Origin: a virus
Virus record (IMG/VR): IMGVR_UViG_3300035181_001867
Coordinates: 20,888-84,887 of that record
Direction: 5' to 3' (one strand)
Length of the DNA: 64,000 bases
Shown here: in pieces, positions 26,434 to 35,319 of the stretch
Layout: every line of letters begins with the position of its first letter
Numbering within the stretch: the first letter of the stretch is position 1
Translations under genes and position numbers: made by a program
Notes under the pieces: model-generated
What the model was told of the DNA's origin: nothing
The model's database searches: none
Seen by the model: the letters and a program-made list of their open reading frames with translations, nothing else

Positions 26434-28065
26434 TTACCAATTTTTAAAAGTTTGGAATTTGATTTTTCCACAATCCCACAATCGAAGAATTCCATCAGCA
26501 TCACAGTTCTGTTTTTCACTTAAAGAAGAATCAAAATTGTCTAACCGAAGTGGCAGATATTTTCGTCTAAAATTAAATTTATGATATCGTATATTATTTT
26601 TTATATAATAATAGTCTGGTTTTAGTTGTTTCACATTTTTAAACCCAACAGACAAATATAACTGTCCTTGACTATACCGCAAATCAGCGAATGTTTCAAT
26701 AACATTCCACTCGTATTGTTTTTTCAGAGCAGACAGTAACCGTGAAAATCCCCCAACAACAATCTTCGATGTTGCATACCTATTAATCAACAGCACCCCA
26801 CCTTTGTTTTGTATCACAGATATACATGCGACCAAAGAATTGTCTTCAAACAGTCCAATATTTATACTTCCAGGACCATCCCCCTGTAAATGATATTGCT
26901 CAAAAAACCTCTTCTTTTCGTTCACTCCAACCATTTTAATAGATAATTTTCTTGCAAACACTCTCGATTTTGTGGATCGATTTAGATTATGTAACAACAT
27001 ATCTTGTATTGTGGTTTGTTTTGTGAACCATTCATCCTCGTATATTGTAAAAAGACGAATGTTTTTATCCAAACACAATTTATACTTGTTATAGTGGTAT
27101 GTTGAATTTTTTCCAAGTTGCTCACTATGCCAATACAATCCACAATATTCTATTGCAATTTTATACTCGGGTAAATATATGTCTAATTCCAGTGGAGCAA
27201 TAATATTTCTAACATTCGTCTCGACCTTCAATCCATTACTAATTAAAAATTGGGATATTTGGTTTTGTCCAACAGACTCACGAAAGTGTTTCGTTTCTAT
27301 TCCAAATTTTGTTAAATATCTCCCCACTGTGGTATCATTAACTCCAACCCTTTCCGCGATTTGTGTTAAAGGTTGTTTAAGTTCAACGTGTTGGTGAAAT
27401 AACCATTCTGGATCATTTAATTTGTTTAGTGCGTCTTCTGTAATATGTGTTTGTGTAGGATGTTCCCGAGAAAATTTTTGTAAATTTGTCGCTTTTGTTT
27501 TTTGTTTGAAATTTTCTTCCTGTTGTATATAATCCACCCCATACCGTTCAACGTTTGTTCTTCTTACTTTTTGTTGAAACTTTGGTAATAACATGGGATG
27601 AATAACACCATATCTTTGCAAGTTTGTGTTTATCGCTTTAGACTTTATGCTGTCTAATTGGTTTGGGTTGGACACTCCATAGAGTAACACTGAATTGTCT
27701 CGTTTCTTTTGAATTATAGAAGGAACCTTACTAATATTTGATACTCCGAATGTGGCTATCACCCCATCTTTACACAACTGTTGTTGGATGGGGTCTTTGT
27801 TTTTACAAGAAACGCTACAGTAAGTGTTAAAACCGGAGGAAAATAATCGTCCCCATTTTGTTGGCCTTCCACAAATTTTACAGGAGGGGAGTTGTGAAAT
27901 GTTATTGATAAAACAAAAAAATCTTGCTGCAGGAGGGGAGTTTGGTGGTAAAAAGGAAGTTTCACTTAAAATTCTTTGTCGTATCAATGGTCTATTTTCT
28001 AACAAAGATGTTAATTTTTTTGTTCCCCCTGTTTCAATATGGTATTTCATTATTTGTTTCAACAC
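26434..28065 (-). CDS. Putative free-standing homing endonuclease, YWHSE family, copy 3
   Basis: A 543-residue paralogue with the same order of parts: a CKICG ... CSVSC zinc site, four 'YGV/FGV' repeats separated by Lys-rich helices, a helix-turn-helix-like stretch (LTQIAERVGVNDTTVGRYL), the nuclease core (LELDIYLPEYKIAIEYCGLY, then WHSE), the 'YHLQGDGPGSINIGLF' domain and a terminal LWDCG motif. The longest frame starts with ATG 28089, but that codon lies inside the late promoter (28089-28096), so it cannot be in the transcript. I chose GTG 28065: GAGGGAGAG lies 6 bases upstream and the N-terminus (LKQIMKYHIETGG) then aligns with copy 2 (LKSILKQNGILTEKG). Likely a selfish endonuclease. Confidence 0.75.
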   Translation of the reverse strand: MLKQIMKYHIETGGTKKLTSLLENRPLIRQRILSETSFLPPNSPPAARFFCFINNISQLPSCKICGRPTKWGRLFSSGFNTYCSVSCKNKDPIQQQLCKDGVIATFGVSNISKVPSIIQKKRDNSVLLYGVSNPNQLDSIKSKAINTNLQRYGVIHPMLLPKFQQKVRRTNVERYGVDYIQQEENFKQKTKATNLQKFSREHPTQTHITEDALNKLNDPEWLFHQHVELKQPLTQIAERVGVNDTTVGRYLTKFGIETKHFRESVGQNQISQFLISNGLKVETNVRNIIAPLELDIYLPEYKIAIEYCGLYWHSEQLGKNSTYHYNKYKLCLDKNIRLFTIYEDEWFTKQTTIQDMLLHNLNRSTKSRVFARKLSIKMVGVNEKKRFFEQYHLQGDGPGSINIGLFEDNSLVACISVIQNKGGVLLINRYATSKIVVGGFSRLLSALKKQYEWNVIETFADLRYSQGQLYLSVGFKNVKQLKPDYYYIKNNIRYHKFNFRRKYLPLRLDNFDSSLSEKQNCDADGILRLWDCGKIKFQTFKNW

Positions 28066-28088
28066 AACACACTCTCCCTCTGTATCCA

Positions 28089-28096
28089 TATTTATA
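28089..28096 (-). promoter_or_regulatory. T4-type late promoter that excludes the first ATG of copy 3
   Basis: Exact TATAAATA on the minus strand; its last base is the A of the upstream in-frame ATG at 28089. Confidence 0.75.
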
Positions 28097-28136
28097 CACT
28101 ATAAAGGGAGTTTAGTGAAACATTATAAAAAGGTAA

Positions 28137-31100
28137 CTAGTTTGTTCCTTGCTTAATAGTGAGTCTGCTAATAGAGCTAATAAGTTCAATATCGTTCACA
28201 GTCACATCAGCAATAAACAACTCGTCTTGTTTCGCGTTCACCTGGAATAAATCTCCAAAGAAATTCGTGGAATATAGAGGAACCAATACAACAGAGTCAA
28301 TATCAACTGGTAATGCGGCATGAATGGCAGCAGCCAATTCCGTAAAATAGAACGTTTCACCAAAATCCCATTGAGAAATATCAAAGAACGTATTAACTGT
28401 TCCAATAATTTTTAGTTTTATTTGATTATCAGTTAACGTGGAATGAGGAGACCGAATTACTTTTATTACAGCTTGTAGATTTTGAGGAGCATGTTTACCA
28501 AATAAAATTTTAAAATTTCCTGAATGGAGAATCATACTATCTGAAATCATTCTATTGTCGATCAAGTATGCATAAGACGTTCTTAAATCAAATGGTGTTG
28601 GGGCCGTTGGTTGGCTTTGTAGATACCCATCCAACCAACGACGAATACTTGTATAATATCCTCTTGAAATGATGTACGTATCAATTATATTCATCGCAGC
28701 TGGGTCTACCAACTGATTATTAGGAGTTCTGTGCATCCACATAAAGTTCAACATATTTCTTCCAGTTTTTCTCGTGTATTCAACAAAAGTTAATGGGTCC
28801 ATATAAACACCATTATCAACTACAACATCAAAAGTAGAAAATAACTCAACTGTTTGATAATTTGTTGGAAGAATAGTCCAGTAATCATCCGACGAAGCTC
28901 GTGTAAAATAAACATATTCGTTTACAGTTAAAGAACTACCTGAATTGTTTACAGTTCCAGCATCATATAATAAATCACTTCCGAGTAAATTTGGACTAAT
29001 ATCTCTTGCGAGCGCTGCGAAAGGTAAAACACCATTTATCTGTATAGTTGGATTTATAAAATCACTCAATGGAACATAGGTTGGACTCGGAAAGTCTGGA
29101 AACAAATCACCGTTGTTATCAGCATAGATTACACTAAACTGGTTAATGTTTGGAAGACCAATATCAGTCGTTGGCCCTGTTCCTGTTTCAACATAAACAG
29201 AATCTAAAATGATTAAGTTTGTATTGTTTAACATCGTTCCTGTTCGGTCCCTATTCTCATTCGCTTTCAATAAAACTAACACATCATTTCCAGGATTTAA
29301 CGAATCGTAATTTATAACCTGATTTTCATTATTAAACCAAAACTTCGTTGTTGGACTTTCAGCAACCATTGTAGCACTTTTGTACGACACAAGCCAGGAG
29401 TTAATATCTGCACCTTTTTGAATTTTAATATACCAATCATTAGTTGAACCCAAAATCCAAGAGTGTGAAGAAAGATCATATGACAAATAACCATCAGAGT
29501 TTGAATAATCAACAGAAGAAATAAGATTAAACTCATCTATTGTAAACGTTCTAGCTTTTGCATCAATACCATCACCCTTCATTGTTCTGTATAACATCAA
29601 CCCTGGATTAGATAATAACGGTTCTACATAATTACGGATTACAACATCAGCATTCAGGGAAGGGCTTATCGGAGGAAGTGATAATATGTTATCGGATAAA
29701 TAAACTGCTAAATCGTCACCAAAAATCTTAATATTGTCATACATTCCACTAGGATCAACGAAATCTACGTACTTAACATAATTTGATTCACCAGCAAATG
29801 TTCTATTGAATGACCGTATTTTTAATATCGTTTGGTCTTGAAGCATAAACGTGTTATAGTCCCGACCATTGACCATACGATCTTGTGTGTAATAAACAGA
29901 TGGAGCCATTCTACGAATATGTTCAATGTCTTCTGTTTGAGCAGCATTTTGGAGTGTCGACGTTGCTGAAAACGTGAATGTACAAGTTCTTACAATTCCG
30001 TTAACGTCAACATACGTGAAACTCGTTGAAACGTTATTAATAGAACTTTGGGGGATGACTACATTTTCGTTTGCAGAGGTTCTAACCCAAAAATGGAACA
30101 ACCCACTTGGAATTTCTGCAAATTCACCATCTCCAAAAATAATTCTAACGTTATCATTTTCAAGTGTTTCGATTTCATACTTATTTCGAATTACGTTGGT
30201 ATTGTATATGATGTTTTGGGCTTGTGCTAAATCGACGGGGAACCACTCCCCCTCAACTGAATTTCGAGTATAGATTTCGTTCCCTGTCACTGTCTGAAGT
30301 GTTACAGGATCAACGTTATTAATCCAAACATCAGTTTCGTTTATATTAGTTTTGTTAATATCAAAAGTTTGGTTAGGGGTAATTCCATCAAAAGTATTTT
30401 GGACTAATTGAAGAGTTCCTTGTTTAGTGAAGAAAAAGAAACCAGTTCCCGAAGAACCATCTCCCAGACCGTCTGAACCATACAATAGAGTATTTGGGAT
30501 GTTAATTTCTGGACGCTTTTCGTATGGACCGTCACTGTTTAAAGACGACGATACCAACTCCATAGGATATGATGTTCCAGAAACAGATACGGAATATGGG
30601 AACACACCAGTTGGTGTTGGGACGTTATTGAGAGTATACAATTCAAATAATACATCTTGTACTTGAACTCGATCATCTGGTAATACACTACCAAACGGTT
30701 GTGTTAAAATATGATCCATAACCAACAAAAATTGATCTTTCCAATTCGTATTTGAGGTATCATTCCAATTTATTTTAGTCCCTGATAAATTAGTTCCATT
30801 GGAATCATATATCGGTTCAGTTGTAGAGATTGATGTCAGTTTTACGAGTCCTCTTGCAGGTATATTCCGAGAAGCCTTATAAGAGATTAATTTTGCCAAG
30901 CGTAAAATTGATTGTTTTCTTTGTGCAGTAGGAAGAAAATTCTCTTGTGAATTCATATCAACACGATATGTTATTAATTCTCCAACATACGCAAATAATT
31001 CAAGAATAGCAATGAATTCCGAACTTTCAATATAATCATTATATGTTTCAGGAAAATATAATTGAACATAAGCAATTAAACTCTCTTTTATTGATTGGTA

Positions 31101-31184
31101 ATCAAATGCAGTAAAGTTTATATCTTGAAATGCTTTATAAACTGTTTCCCAACTTTCTGCTGCTGAAATTATTCGTCCACTCAT
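28137..31184 (-). CDS. 6: Baseplate wedge protein, T4 gp6 type
   Basis: A 1,015-residue protein of the gp6 / phage P2 gpJ family, the dimerising wedge protein that forms the ring around the baseplate hub. Evidence: the N-terminal phrase FIAILELFAYVGELITYRVDM followed by RLAKLISYKASRNIPARG matches the gp6 pattern (leucine-rich segment, then 'Y-x-x-x...P-A-R-G'). The central EDIEHIRRMAPSVYYTQDRMVNGRDY matches the 'ED-I-x-x-I-R...V-T-x-x-D-Y' signature of the family. It is longer than T4 gp6 (660 residues); the extra length lies in β-rich insertions. The start at 31184 (MSGRIISAAESW) is preceded by GGAT; Met at 31196 is possible. It sits in a cluster with gp25 and gp5, separated from gp25 by a homing endonuclease gene. 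Confidence 0.87.
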   Translation of the reverse strand: MSGRIISAAESWETVYKAFQDINFTAFDYQSIKESLIAYVQLYFPETYNDYIESSEFIAILELFAYVGELITYRVDMNSQENFLPTAQRKQSILRLAKLISYKASRNIPARGLVKLTSISTTEPIYDSNGTNLSGTKINWNDTSNTNWKDQFLLVMDHILTQPFGSVLPDDRVQVQDVLFELYTLNNVPTPTGVFPYSVSVSGTSYPMELVSSSLNSDGPYEKRPEINIPNTLLYGSDGLGDGSSGTGFFFFTKQGTLQLVQNTFDGITPNQTFDINKTNINETDVWINNVDPVTLQTVTGNEIYTRNSVEGEWFPVDLAQAQNIIYNTNVIRNKYEIETLENDNVRIIFGDGEFAEIPSGLFHFWVRTSANENVVIPQSSINNVSTSFTYVDVNGIVRTCTFTFSATSTLQNAAQTEDIEHIRRMAPSVYYTQDRMVNGRDYNTFMLQDQTILKIRSFNRTFAGESNYVKYVDFVDPSGMYDNIKIFGDDLAVYLSDNILSLPPISPSLNADVVIRNYVEPLLSNPGLMLYRTMKGDGIDAKARTFTIDEFNLISSVDYSNSDGYLSYDLSSHSWILGSTNDWYIKIQKGADINSWLVSYKSATMVAESPTTKFWFNNENQVINYDSLNPGNDVLVLLKANENRDRTGTMLNNTNLIILDSVYVETGTGPTTDIGLPNINQFSVIYADNNGDLFPDFPSPTYVPLSDFINPTIQINGVLPFAALARDISPNLLGSDLLYDAGTVNNSGSSLTVNEYVYFTRASSDDYWTILPTNYQTVELFSTFDVVVDNGVYMDPLTFVEYTRKTGRNMLNFMWMHRTPNNQLVDPAAMNIIDTYIISRGYYTSIRRWLDGYLQSQPTAPTPFDLRTSYAYLIDNRMISDSMILHSGNFKILFGKHAPQNLQAVIKVIRSPHSTLTDNQIKLKIIGTVNTFFDISQWDFGETFYFTELAAAIHAALPVDIDSVVLVPLYSTNFFGDLFQVNAKQDELFIADVTVNDIELISSISRLTIKQGTN

Positions 31185-31205
31185 TCTATTATCCATATGT
31201 TTTTT

Positions 31206-31213
31206 ATATTTAT
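31206..31213 (-). promoter_or_regulatory. T4-type late promoter for the gp6-like gene
   Basis: ATAAATAT on the minus strand, 22 bases before the start at 31184. Confidence 0.55.
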
Positions 31214-31259
31214 CATTCGTTACACAAAGGTTGAAATGCGTTAAAATCTTTTCTTTCGG

Positions 31260-31267
31260 TATAAATA
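31260..31267 (+). promoter_or_regulatory. T4-type late promoter for homing endonuclease copy 4 (exact consensus)
   Basis: Exact TATAAATA on the plus strand, 24 bases before the ATG at 31291. It rules out the in-frame ATG at 31231, which lies upstream of it. Confidence 0.75.
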
Positions 31268-31290
31268 CACATATCAAAAAGAACGCAAAA

Positions 31291-32865
31291 ATGAAAATAA
31301 ATTATGAAGAACTTATAACAGAAGTTTTATATACCTCCAAGTCAATATCTTTGATAGCATCAGAACACAGCATATACACCAACACGTTATCAAAAAGAGT
31401 TAAATCTTTTCTCAACATCAAAACAATTGATGATATTATAAAATGGTGTGATATTGTTGATGATACAAGAAAAATAATATCTCCACGAGACAAAAACATG
31501 CAGGTATTGTGGGAACAAATAATAAATTCGACTTCTTTTTTATCTCCCAATAGTACATTAAGAGAAAGATTGTATTATATTAAAAATAACACATCAACAC
31601 CACCCAAATGTTTTTGTGGAAATGACTTAAAATGGAATACAACCACACAAAAAACATTTAATACATATTGTAGTCAAACGTGTGCGTTTTGTGTGTCAGA
31701 TTCAAATATAAAACGAAAACAAACAAACTTGAATCGTAGAGGAGTTGAGTATGCATATCTGGATGACACTGTTCGTGAGAAAAAAGAAAAAACAATGCTG
31801 GAGCGGTATGGAGATATAAATTTTAACAAATCAACGATTTCCATAGAATCTAAACGTGTATTATCAAACAAACAAATACTCCAAGAACTATATGATAAAC
31901 ACAAATCTACATTTTCAGTTGCATCTGAATTAGGAGTTAGTCAGGCACACATATCAAACACACTAGCCAAACATTCAATTCCAACCCAAACACACAACTC
32001 GTCTTTCGAACAACACATCAGAGATTACGTTGAATCTTTGGGGGTAATTAGCGGAAAAAGTAGAAATATCATTCCTCCACAAGAACTTGATATTTATATT
32101 CCTTCACTAAAACTCGCGTTTGAGTGTGACGGTTTATATTGGCACAGTGAACAGTTTAAAGAACCTAATTATCACTTAAACAAAACTAAAGAATGTGAAA
32201 AACAAGGTATTAGACTAATCCATGTTTTTGAACATGAATTCATAAATCACCCAGATAAAGTAAAATCAAGAATCTGTTCATTGTTAGGAAAGAATCAACG
32301 AATATATGGAAGGCAGTGTGAGTTACGAGAAATATCTTTTAAAGAAGGGTTTAGTTTTTTTGAAAAAACTCATATTCAAGGAGGATGCAGGAGTTCTTCT
32401 GTAAATTTAGGATTATTCTTCGACAAAGAACTTGTTGCATGCATGTCATTCTCGAAAACCAGGTATACCAAATCTGCTCAGTTTGAATTAATTAGATATA
32501 GTACTAAACTCTTTACCACAATAGTAGGAGGACCTTCTAAATTATTTAAAGCATTTGTTAAATCGCACCCAACTGCTTCAATTGTTAGTTATTCCGATAA
32601 AAGATGGAATACTGGAAATTTATACAATCAACTGGGATTTGTTCGAACACACGATTCATCTCCAAATTATTTTTATTTTAATCAATCCAAGGGATTGTTT
32701 CAAGTATACTCTCGAATCAAGTTCCAAAAACATAAATTAACAAATTTGTTGGAACGATACGACCCTAACCTCACTGAATATGAAAATATGAAGAACCATG
32801 GATATGAAAGAATCTGGGATTGTGGAAATTCTGTATGGATTTACACTCCCAATTATTCAAATTGA
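31291..32865 (+). CDS. Putative free-standing homing endonuclease, YWHSE family, copy 4
   Basis: A 524-residue paralogue on the opposite strand to the baseplate genes around it, with its own exact late promoter. Order of parts: N-terminal helix-turn-helix-like region; a zinc site (CFCGND ... CSQTC); a single 'ERYG' repeat; a second helix-turn-helix-like stretch (TFSVASELGVSQAHISNTL); nuclease core (QELDIYIPSLKLAFECDGLY then WHSE); the 'THIQGGCRSSSVNLGLFF' domain; and a terminal IWDCGNSVW motif. It sits between gp6 and gp25, which are usually adjacent, so it probably inserted there. The 3' end overlaps the convergent gp25 gene by 13 bases. Cleavage site unknown. Confidence 0.77.
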   Translation: MKINYEELITEVLYTSKSISLIASEHSIYTNTLSKRVKSFLNIKTIDDIIKWCDIVDDTRKIISPRDKNMQVLWEQIINSTSFLSPNSTLRERLYYIKNNTSTPPKCFCGNDLKWNTTTQKTFNTYCSQTCAFCVSDSNIKRKQTNLNRRGVEYAYLDDTVREKKEKTMLERYGDINFNKSTISIESKRVLSNKQILQELYDKHKSTFSVASELGVSQAHISNTLAKHSIPTQTHNSSFEQHIRDYVESLGVISGKSRNIIPPQELDIYIPSLKLAFECDGLYWHSEQFKEPNYHLNKTKECEKQGIRLIHVFEHEFINHPDKVKSRICSLLGKNQRIYGRQCELREISFKEGFSFFEKTHIQGGCRSSSVNLGLFFDKELVACMSFSKTRYTKSAQFELIRYSTKLFTTIVGGPSKLFKAFVKSHPTASIVSYSDKRWNTGNLYNQLGFVRTHDSSPNYFYFNQSKGLFQVYSRIKFQKHKLTNLLERYDPNLTEYENMKNHGYERIWDCGNSVWIYTPNYSN

Positions 32866-33281
32866 ATATTGAGTTCAAACCCCGAAACCATATTAAGTTG
32901 GATGAACTGGAGCATGATGTTAGCACTTACAGAATTTGAATCATAATTTGGGGTTATTGACAAATTCAGTAAACTAACTCTTGGGTCAGCATTTATAACT
33001 CTTGTTATTTCATCTTCTAAAATAACCAAGGAAGTTGAATCCAGCGGTTCAAATAACAAATCAGGAATAATAGTACCTTGAGATGGTTGCATGACTCTAG
33101 ACCCTTTGGTCGTACAAATGTTATTCAAAATATCTTGTTTTACCAAATTTACGTCTTTTAATGAAAAATTGACATTTGGTCCACTATCAGGAGAAGATTG
33201 GTATACAATAGATGAACCAGCATTCACCACTGTATTACAAACTCCATAAAATTTAGTTGAAAACCCTTTATACGTAGCCAT
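32853..33281 (-). CDS. 25: Baseplate wedge protein, T4 gp25 type
   Basis: A 142-residue protein of the gp25 / gpW-like family (lysozyme-like fold without required lysozyme activity), which forms part of the inner baseplate and nucleates sheath assembly. The sequence follows the family layout: DVNLVKQDILNNICTTKGSRVMQPSQGT matches the 'I...D-x-x-x-I...L-L-x-T-x-x-G-E-R...P-x-x-G' signature (I show it only in part: VKQDILNNICTTKGSRVMQP), then LLFEPLDSTSLVILEDEITR and a final β-rich half. Length is normal. AAGGAT lies 7 bases before the ATG. It directly follows the gp5-like gene (27-base gap) and its 3' end overlaps homing endonuclease copy 4. Confidence 0.87.
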   Translation of the reverse strand: MATYKGFSTKFYGVCNTVVNAGSSIVYQSSPDSGPNVNFSLKDVNLVKQDILNNICTTKGSRVMQPSQGTIIPDLLFEPLDSTSLVILEDEITRVINADPRVSLLNLSITPNYDSNSVSANIMLQFIQLNMVSGFELNIQFE

Positions 33282-33308
33282 ATCAAATCCTTGTGTTTGG
33301 TAATATAT

Positions 33309-34694
33309 TTACCTTCTCCAATACTTTCCTCGAGTCTTATCTTCAGAACCAATAGAGGGATCATCATATGAATATTTTGGTTCATGTGAGTAATCTGTTT
33401 TTGTTGTTGTTCGAGCATATGGTTCATGAGATGGAAGCCTGTTTGTCCATTTGGCAGGTTCCTCTCCAGCAACTGCTGCCTCGGAAGGTGGAGGACCGTT
33501 AAAATGAACTTGACTTCCTTTACCTAATATGTTCCCACCAGCAAACAAATGAAGTGTTCCACCTGTTTTAATCATTCCTTCAGTTCCCACATTAATATTT
33601 AAATTTGTGTCTGTCTGTAAATTCATATCTGAAGCCGAATGAACTTTAACATACGTTCCAGCCTTTATATGCAAGTCTTCTATCGTTTGAATTCTTACTT
33701 GTTTAGTGAACATATGAATTGCTTCGTCAGCATACATACGAATTGATTTGTTCGCCGTAAAATTGATATCACCTTCTGTTCTAACGTTAACTTTCGTTGC
33801 TGAATATACGTCAATGTTTCCATCTTCATCAAATTCTATCCAACTGTTTCCGTTGCTTGTATTAATATAAATTCTTTCATTTGTGTCATCCAAAATTATT
33901 TGGTGGCCAGATGTTGTTCGGATTTTAACTCTACAATTTTCTTTCCTGTCATCCATTGATATTGAATGGAAACCAGGTGATGTCCAAGAATACACTTGTG
34001 AGTCAAAATTTTCTTTTGTAGTAGATGATGCTAATGTTGGTTCAATTTGACTTAATCCATATCCCTGTCTAATATTAACTGTTTTCCCATCAGCTGATGT
34101 AAACTTGTGATCTTTGTCATCAGGTGTTGAATTTATTCCATCTGTTATATAGAAATCACCAGAAGTCGCTGAAACAGAATAATCAGCACCCCTTGTTCTC
34201 CATTCATAGTTCCCTGTTCTTGAACCAAAAGCGTTTGTTTGATTATCATATAAAGGTTGAATTGGTTGTTCGTATGAATCAAGTGGCCCATCTGGTTCTC
34301 CGTCCCCAAATATGAAACGTCCGTGTGGGAGTGTGTGACTCAAACGTTCTGTGTGTAAACTTCCGATCCACAACCTTGACATTGGATGTCCATCAATACA
34401 CGTAACAACCACCGTTGTTCCAATCTTGGGAATATTCCAAAACCCATAAGCAACTGGACCATTAGAAGAAGCTTCTTCAGTTCCCCTTTTAATTTTTTCA
34501 TTATTAACAGTTCCACCCAGAGGGGAAACACATACAGCCCACGGAAGATTTTCAGTTGGCATATCAGGTCTGTCACCATAACTTGGAACCAATACACGAA
34601 CTCTTCCGGTTTGTTGAGGGTCATTTGTATCAACAACAGTACCTACTGTAAACCCAGAATAATTTGGATTATTAAAAGTAGAAGAAGTAGACAT
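33309..34694 (-). CDS. 5: Baseplate central spike protein, T4 gp5 / VgrG type, without lysozyme domain
   Basis: A 461-residue spike protein. Residues 14-105 are the OB-fold domain (FTVGTVVDTNDPQQTGRVRV ... GTTVVVTCIDGHPMSRLWIG). Residues 230-400 are a repetitive β-helix with the alternating pattern of gp5/VgrG needles (for example IYINTSNGNSWIEFDEDGNI and INFTANKSIRMYADEAIHMF). There is no lysozyme domain between OB fold and helix, unlike T4 gp5; lysozyme-less versions are known in aquatic T4-like phages. The C-terminal 60 residues are charged and not β-helical. It forms the cell-puncturing needle; the PAAR tip protein is at 900-1199. Spacing of 1 base to the upstream gene suggests coupling. 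Confidence 0.88.
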   Translation of the reverse strand: MSTSSTFNNPNYSGFTVGTVVDTNDPQQTGRVRVLVPSYGDRPDMPTENLPWAVCVSPLGGTVNNEKIKRGTEEASSNGPVAYGFWNIPKIGTTVVVTCIDGHPMSRLWIGSLHTERLSHTLPHGRFIFGDGEPDGPLDSYEQPIQPLYDNQTNAFGSRTGNYEWRTRGADYSVSATSGDFYITDGINSTPDDKDHKFTSADGKTVNIRQGYGLSQIEPTLASSTTKENFDSQVYSWTSPGFHSISMDDRKENCRVKIRTTSGHQIILDDTNERIYINTSNGNSWIEFDEDGNIDVYSATKVNVRTEGDINFTANKSIRMYADEAIHMFTKQVRIQTIEDLHIKAGTYVKVHSASDMNLQTDTNLNINVGTEGMIKTGGTLHLFAGGNILGKGSQVHFNGPPPSEAAVAGEEPAKWTNRLPSHEPYARTTTKTDYSHEPKYSYDDPSIGSEDKTRGKYWRR

Positions 34695-34695
34695 A

Positions 34696-35316
34696 TTATG
34701 TTATATCCCTAAACCACGATATATAATCACCAGGAAAATCCTTTATATTAAACAAAAACGGGACCTGGGTGGCTACGTGAAATCGCGCCTGGAATAAATC
34801 CCCTACTAAAATTTTAGTTGATATGTTTATAAAATGAGGATCACTGGGATAAATTATCAATGTTCCACGTTGGGGGTTGAAACCAAAATTCCATTGAGGG
34901 AATTCAAGTTTTCCCCCATAAACTTCAAACTCATCATCAAAGGGAATATTATCTTGATAATCCGACAAAAATAAAATTGCAGAAAAGTCACGATCTCTTG
35001 TTTTAACCCATTTATTGTGTAAACGAGAACTATTTTCACAAGTAAATGAACCTTCAGCACCTTCAGTGAGCCACTCTATTAATATTGGTTCTGTTCCTCT
35101 ATATGATACACCATAATGTTGTTCTATTTGGGGAATGATTTGTTCAAACCTACTAAAAAGAATTTTTTGAGCTTCATCGTTTTGTCGAATTGTTACTTGA
35201 GGAATTCCTTCTTTATTCGTTTCTGGCATCAAAAAATCAACAGCATTCACAATTTGTTCACACAACAAAGGAGAAACAAAATTTTGAATTACAAGAAAAG
35301 GTGATTTAACTTCCAT
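34696..35316 (-). CDS. 2OG-Fe(II) oxygenase-like protein with altered metal site
   Basis: A 206-residue protein with the outline of the prolyl-4-hydroxylase-like oxygenases found in aquatic T4-like phages next to baseplate genes. The segment KTRDRDFSAILFL (106-118), then GGKLEF (134-139), a proline-glycine turn (FNPQRGTLIIYP) and D-P-H (159-161) match the double-stranded β-helix core. Where the family has the first metal ligands H-x-D, this protein reads T92-C93-E94. The distal histidine (H161) and an arginine near 178 are present. So the fold is likely, but iron binding and catalysis are doubtful. It is encoded 1 base upstream of gp5; a structural or assembly role is possible. Confidence 0.6.
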   Translation of the reverse strand: MEVKSPFLVIQNFVSPLLCEQIVNAVDFLMPETNKEGIPQVTIRQNDEAQKILFSRFEQIIPQIEQHYGVSYRGTEPILIEWLTEGAEGSFTCENSSRLHNKWVKTRDRDFSAILFLSDYQDNIPFDDEFEVYGGKLEFPQWNFGFNPQRGTLIIYPSDPHFINISTKILVGDLFQARFHVATQVPFLFNIKDFPGDYISWFRDIT

Positions 35317-35319
35317 ATA

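Noticed and set aside
31231-31290. Upstream start (20 extra codons) for endonuclease copy 4
   Set aside because: The exact late promoter at 31260-31267 lies inside this stretch, so transcripts begin downstream of it.
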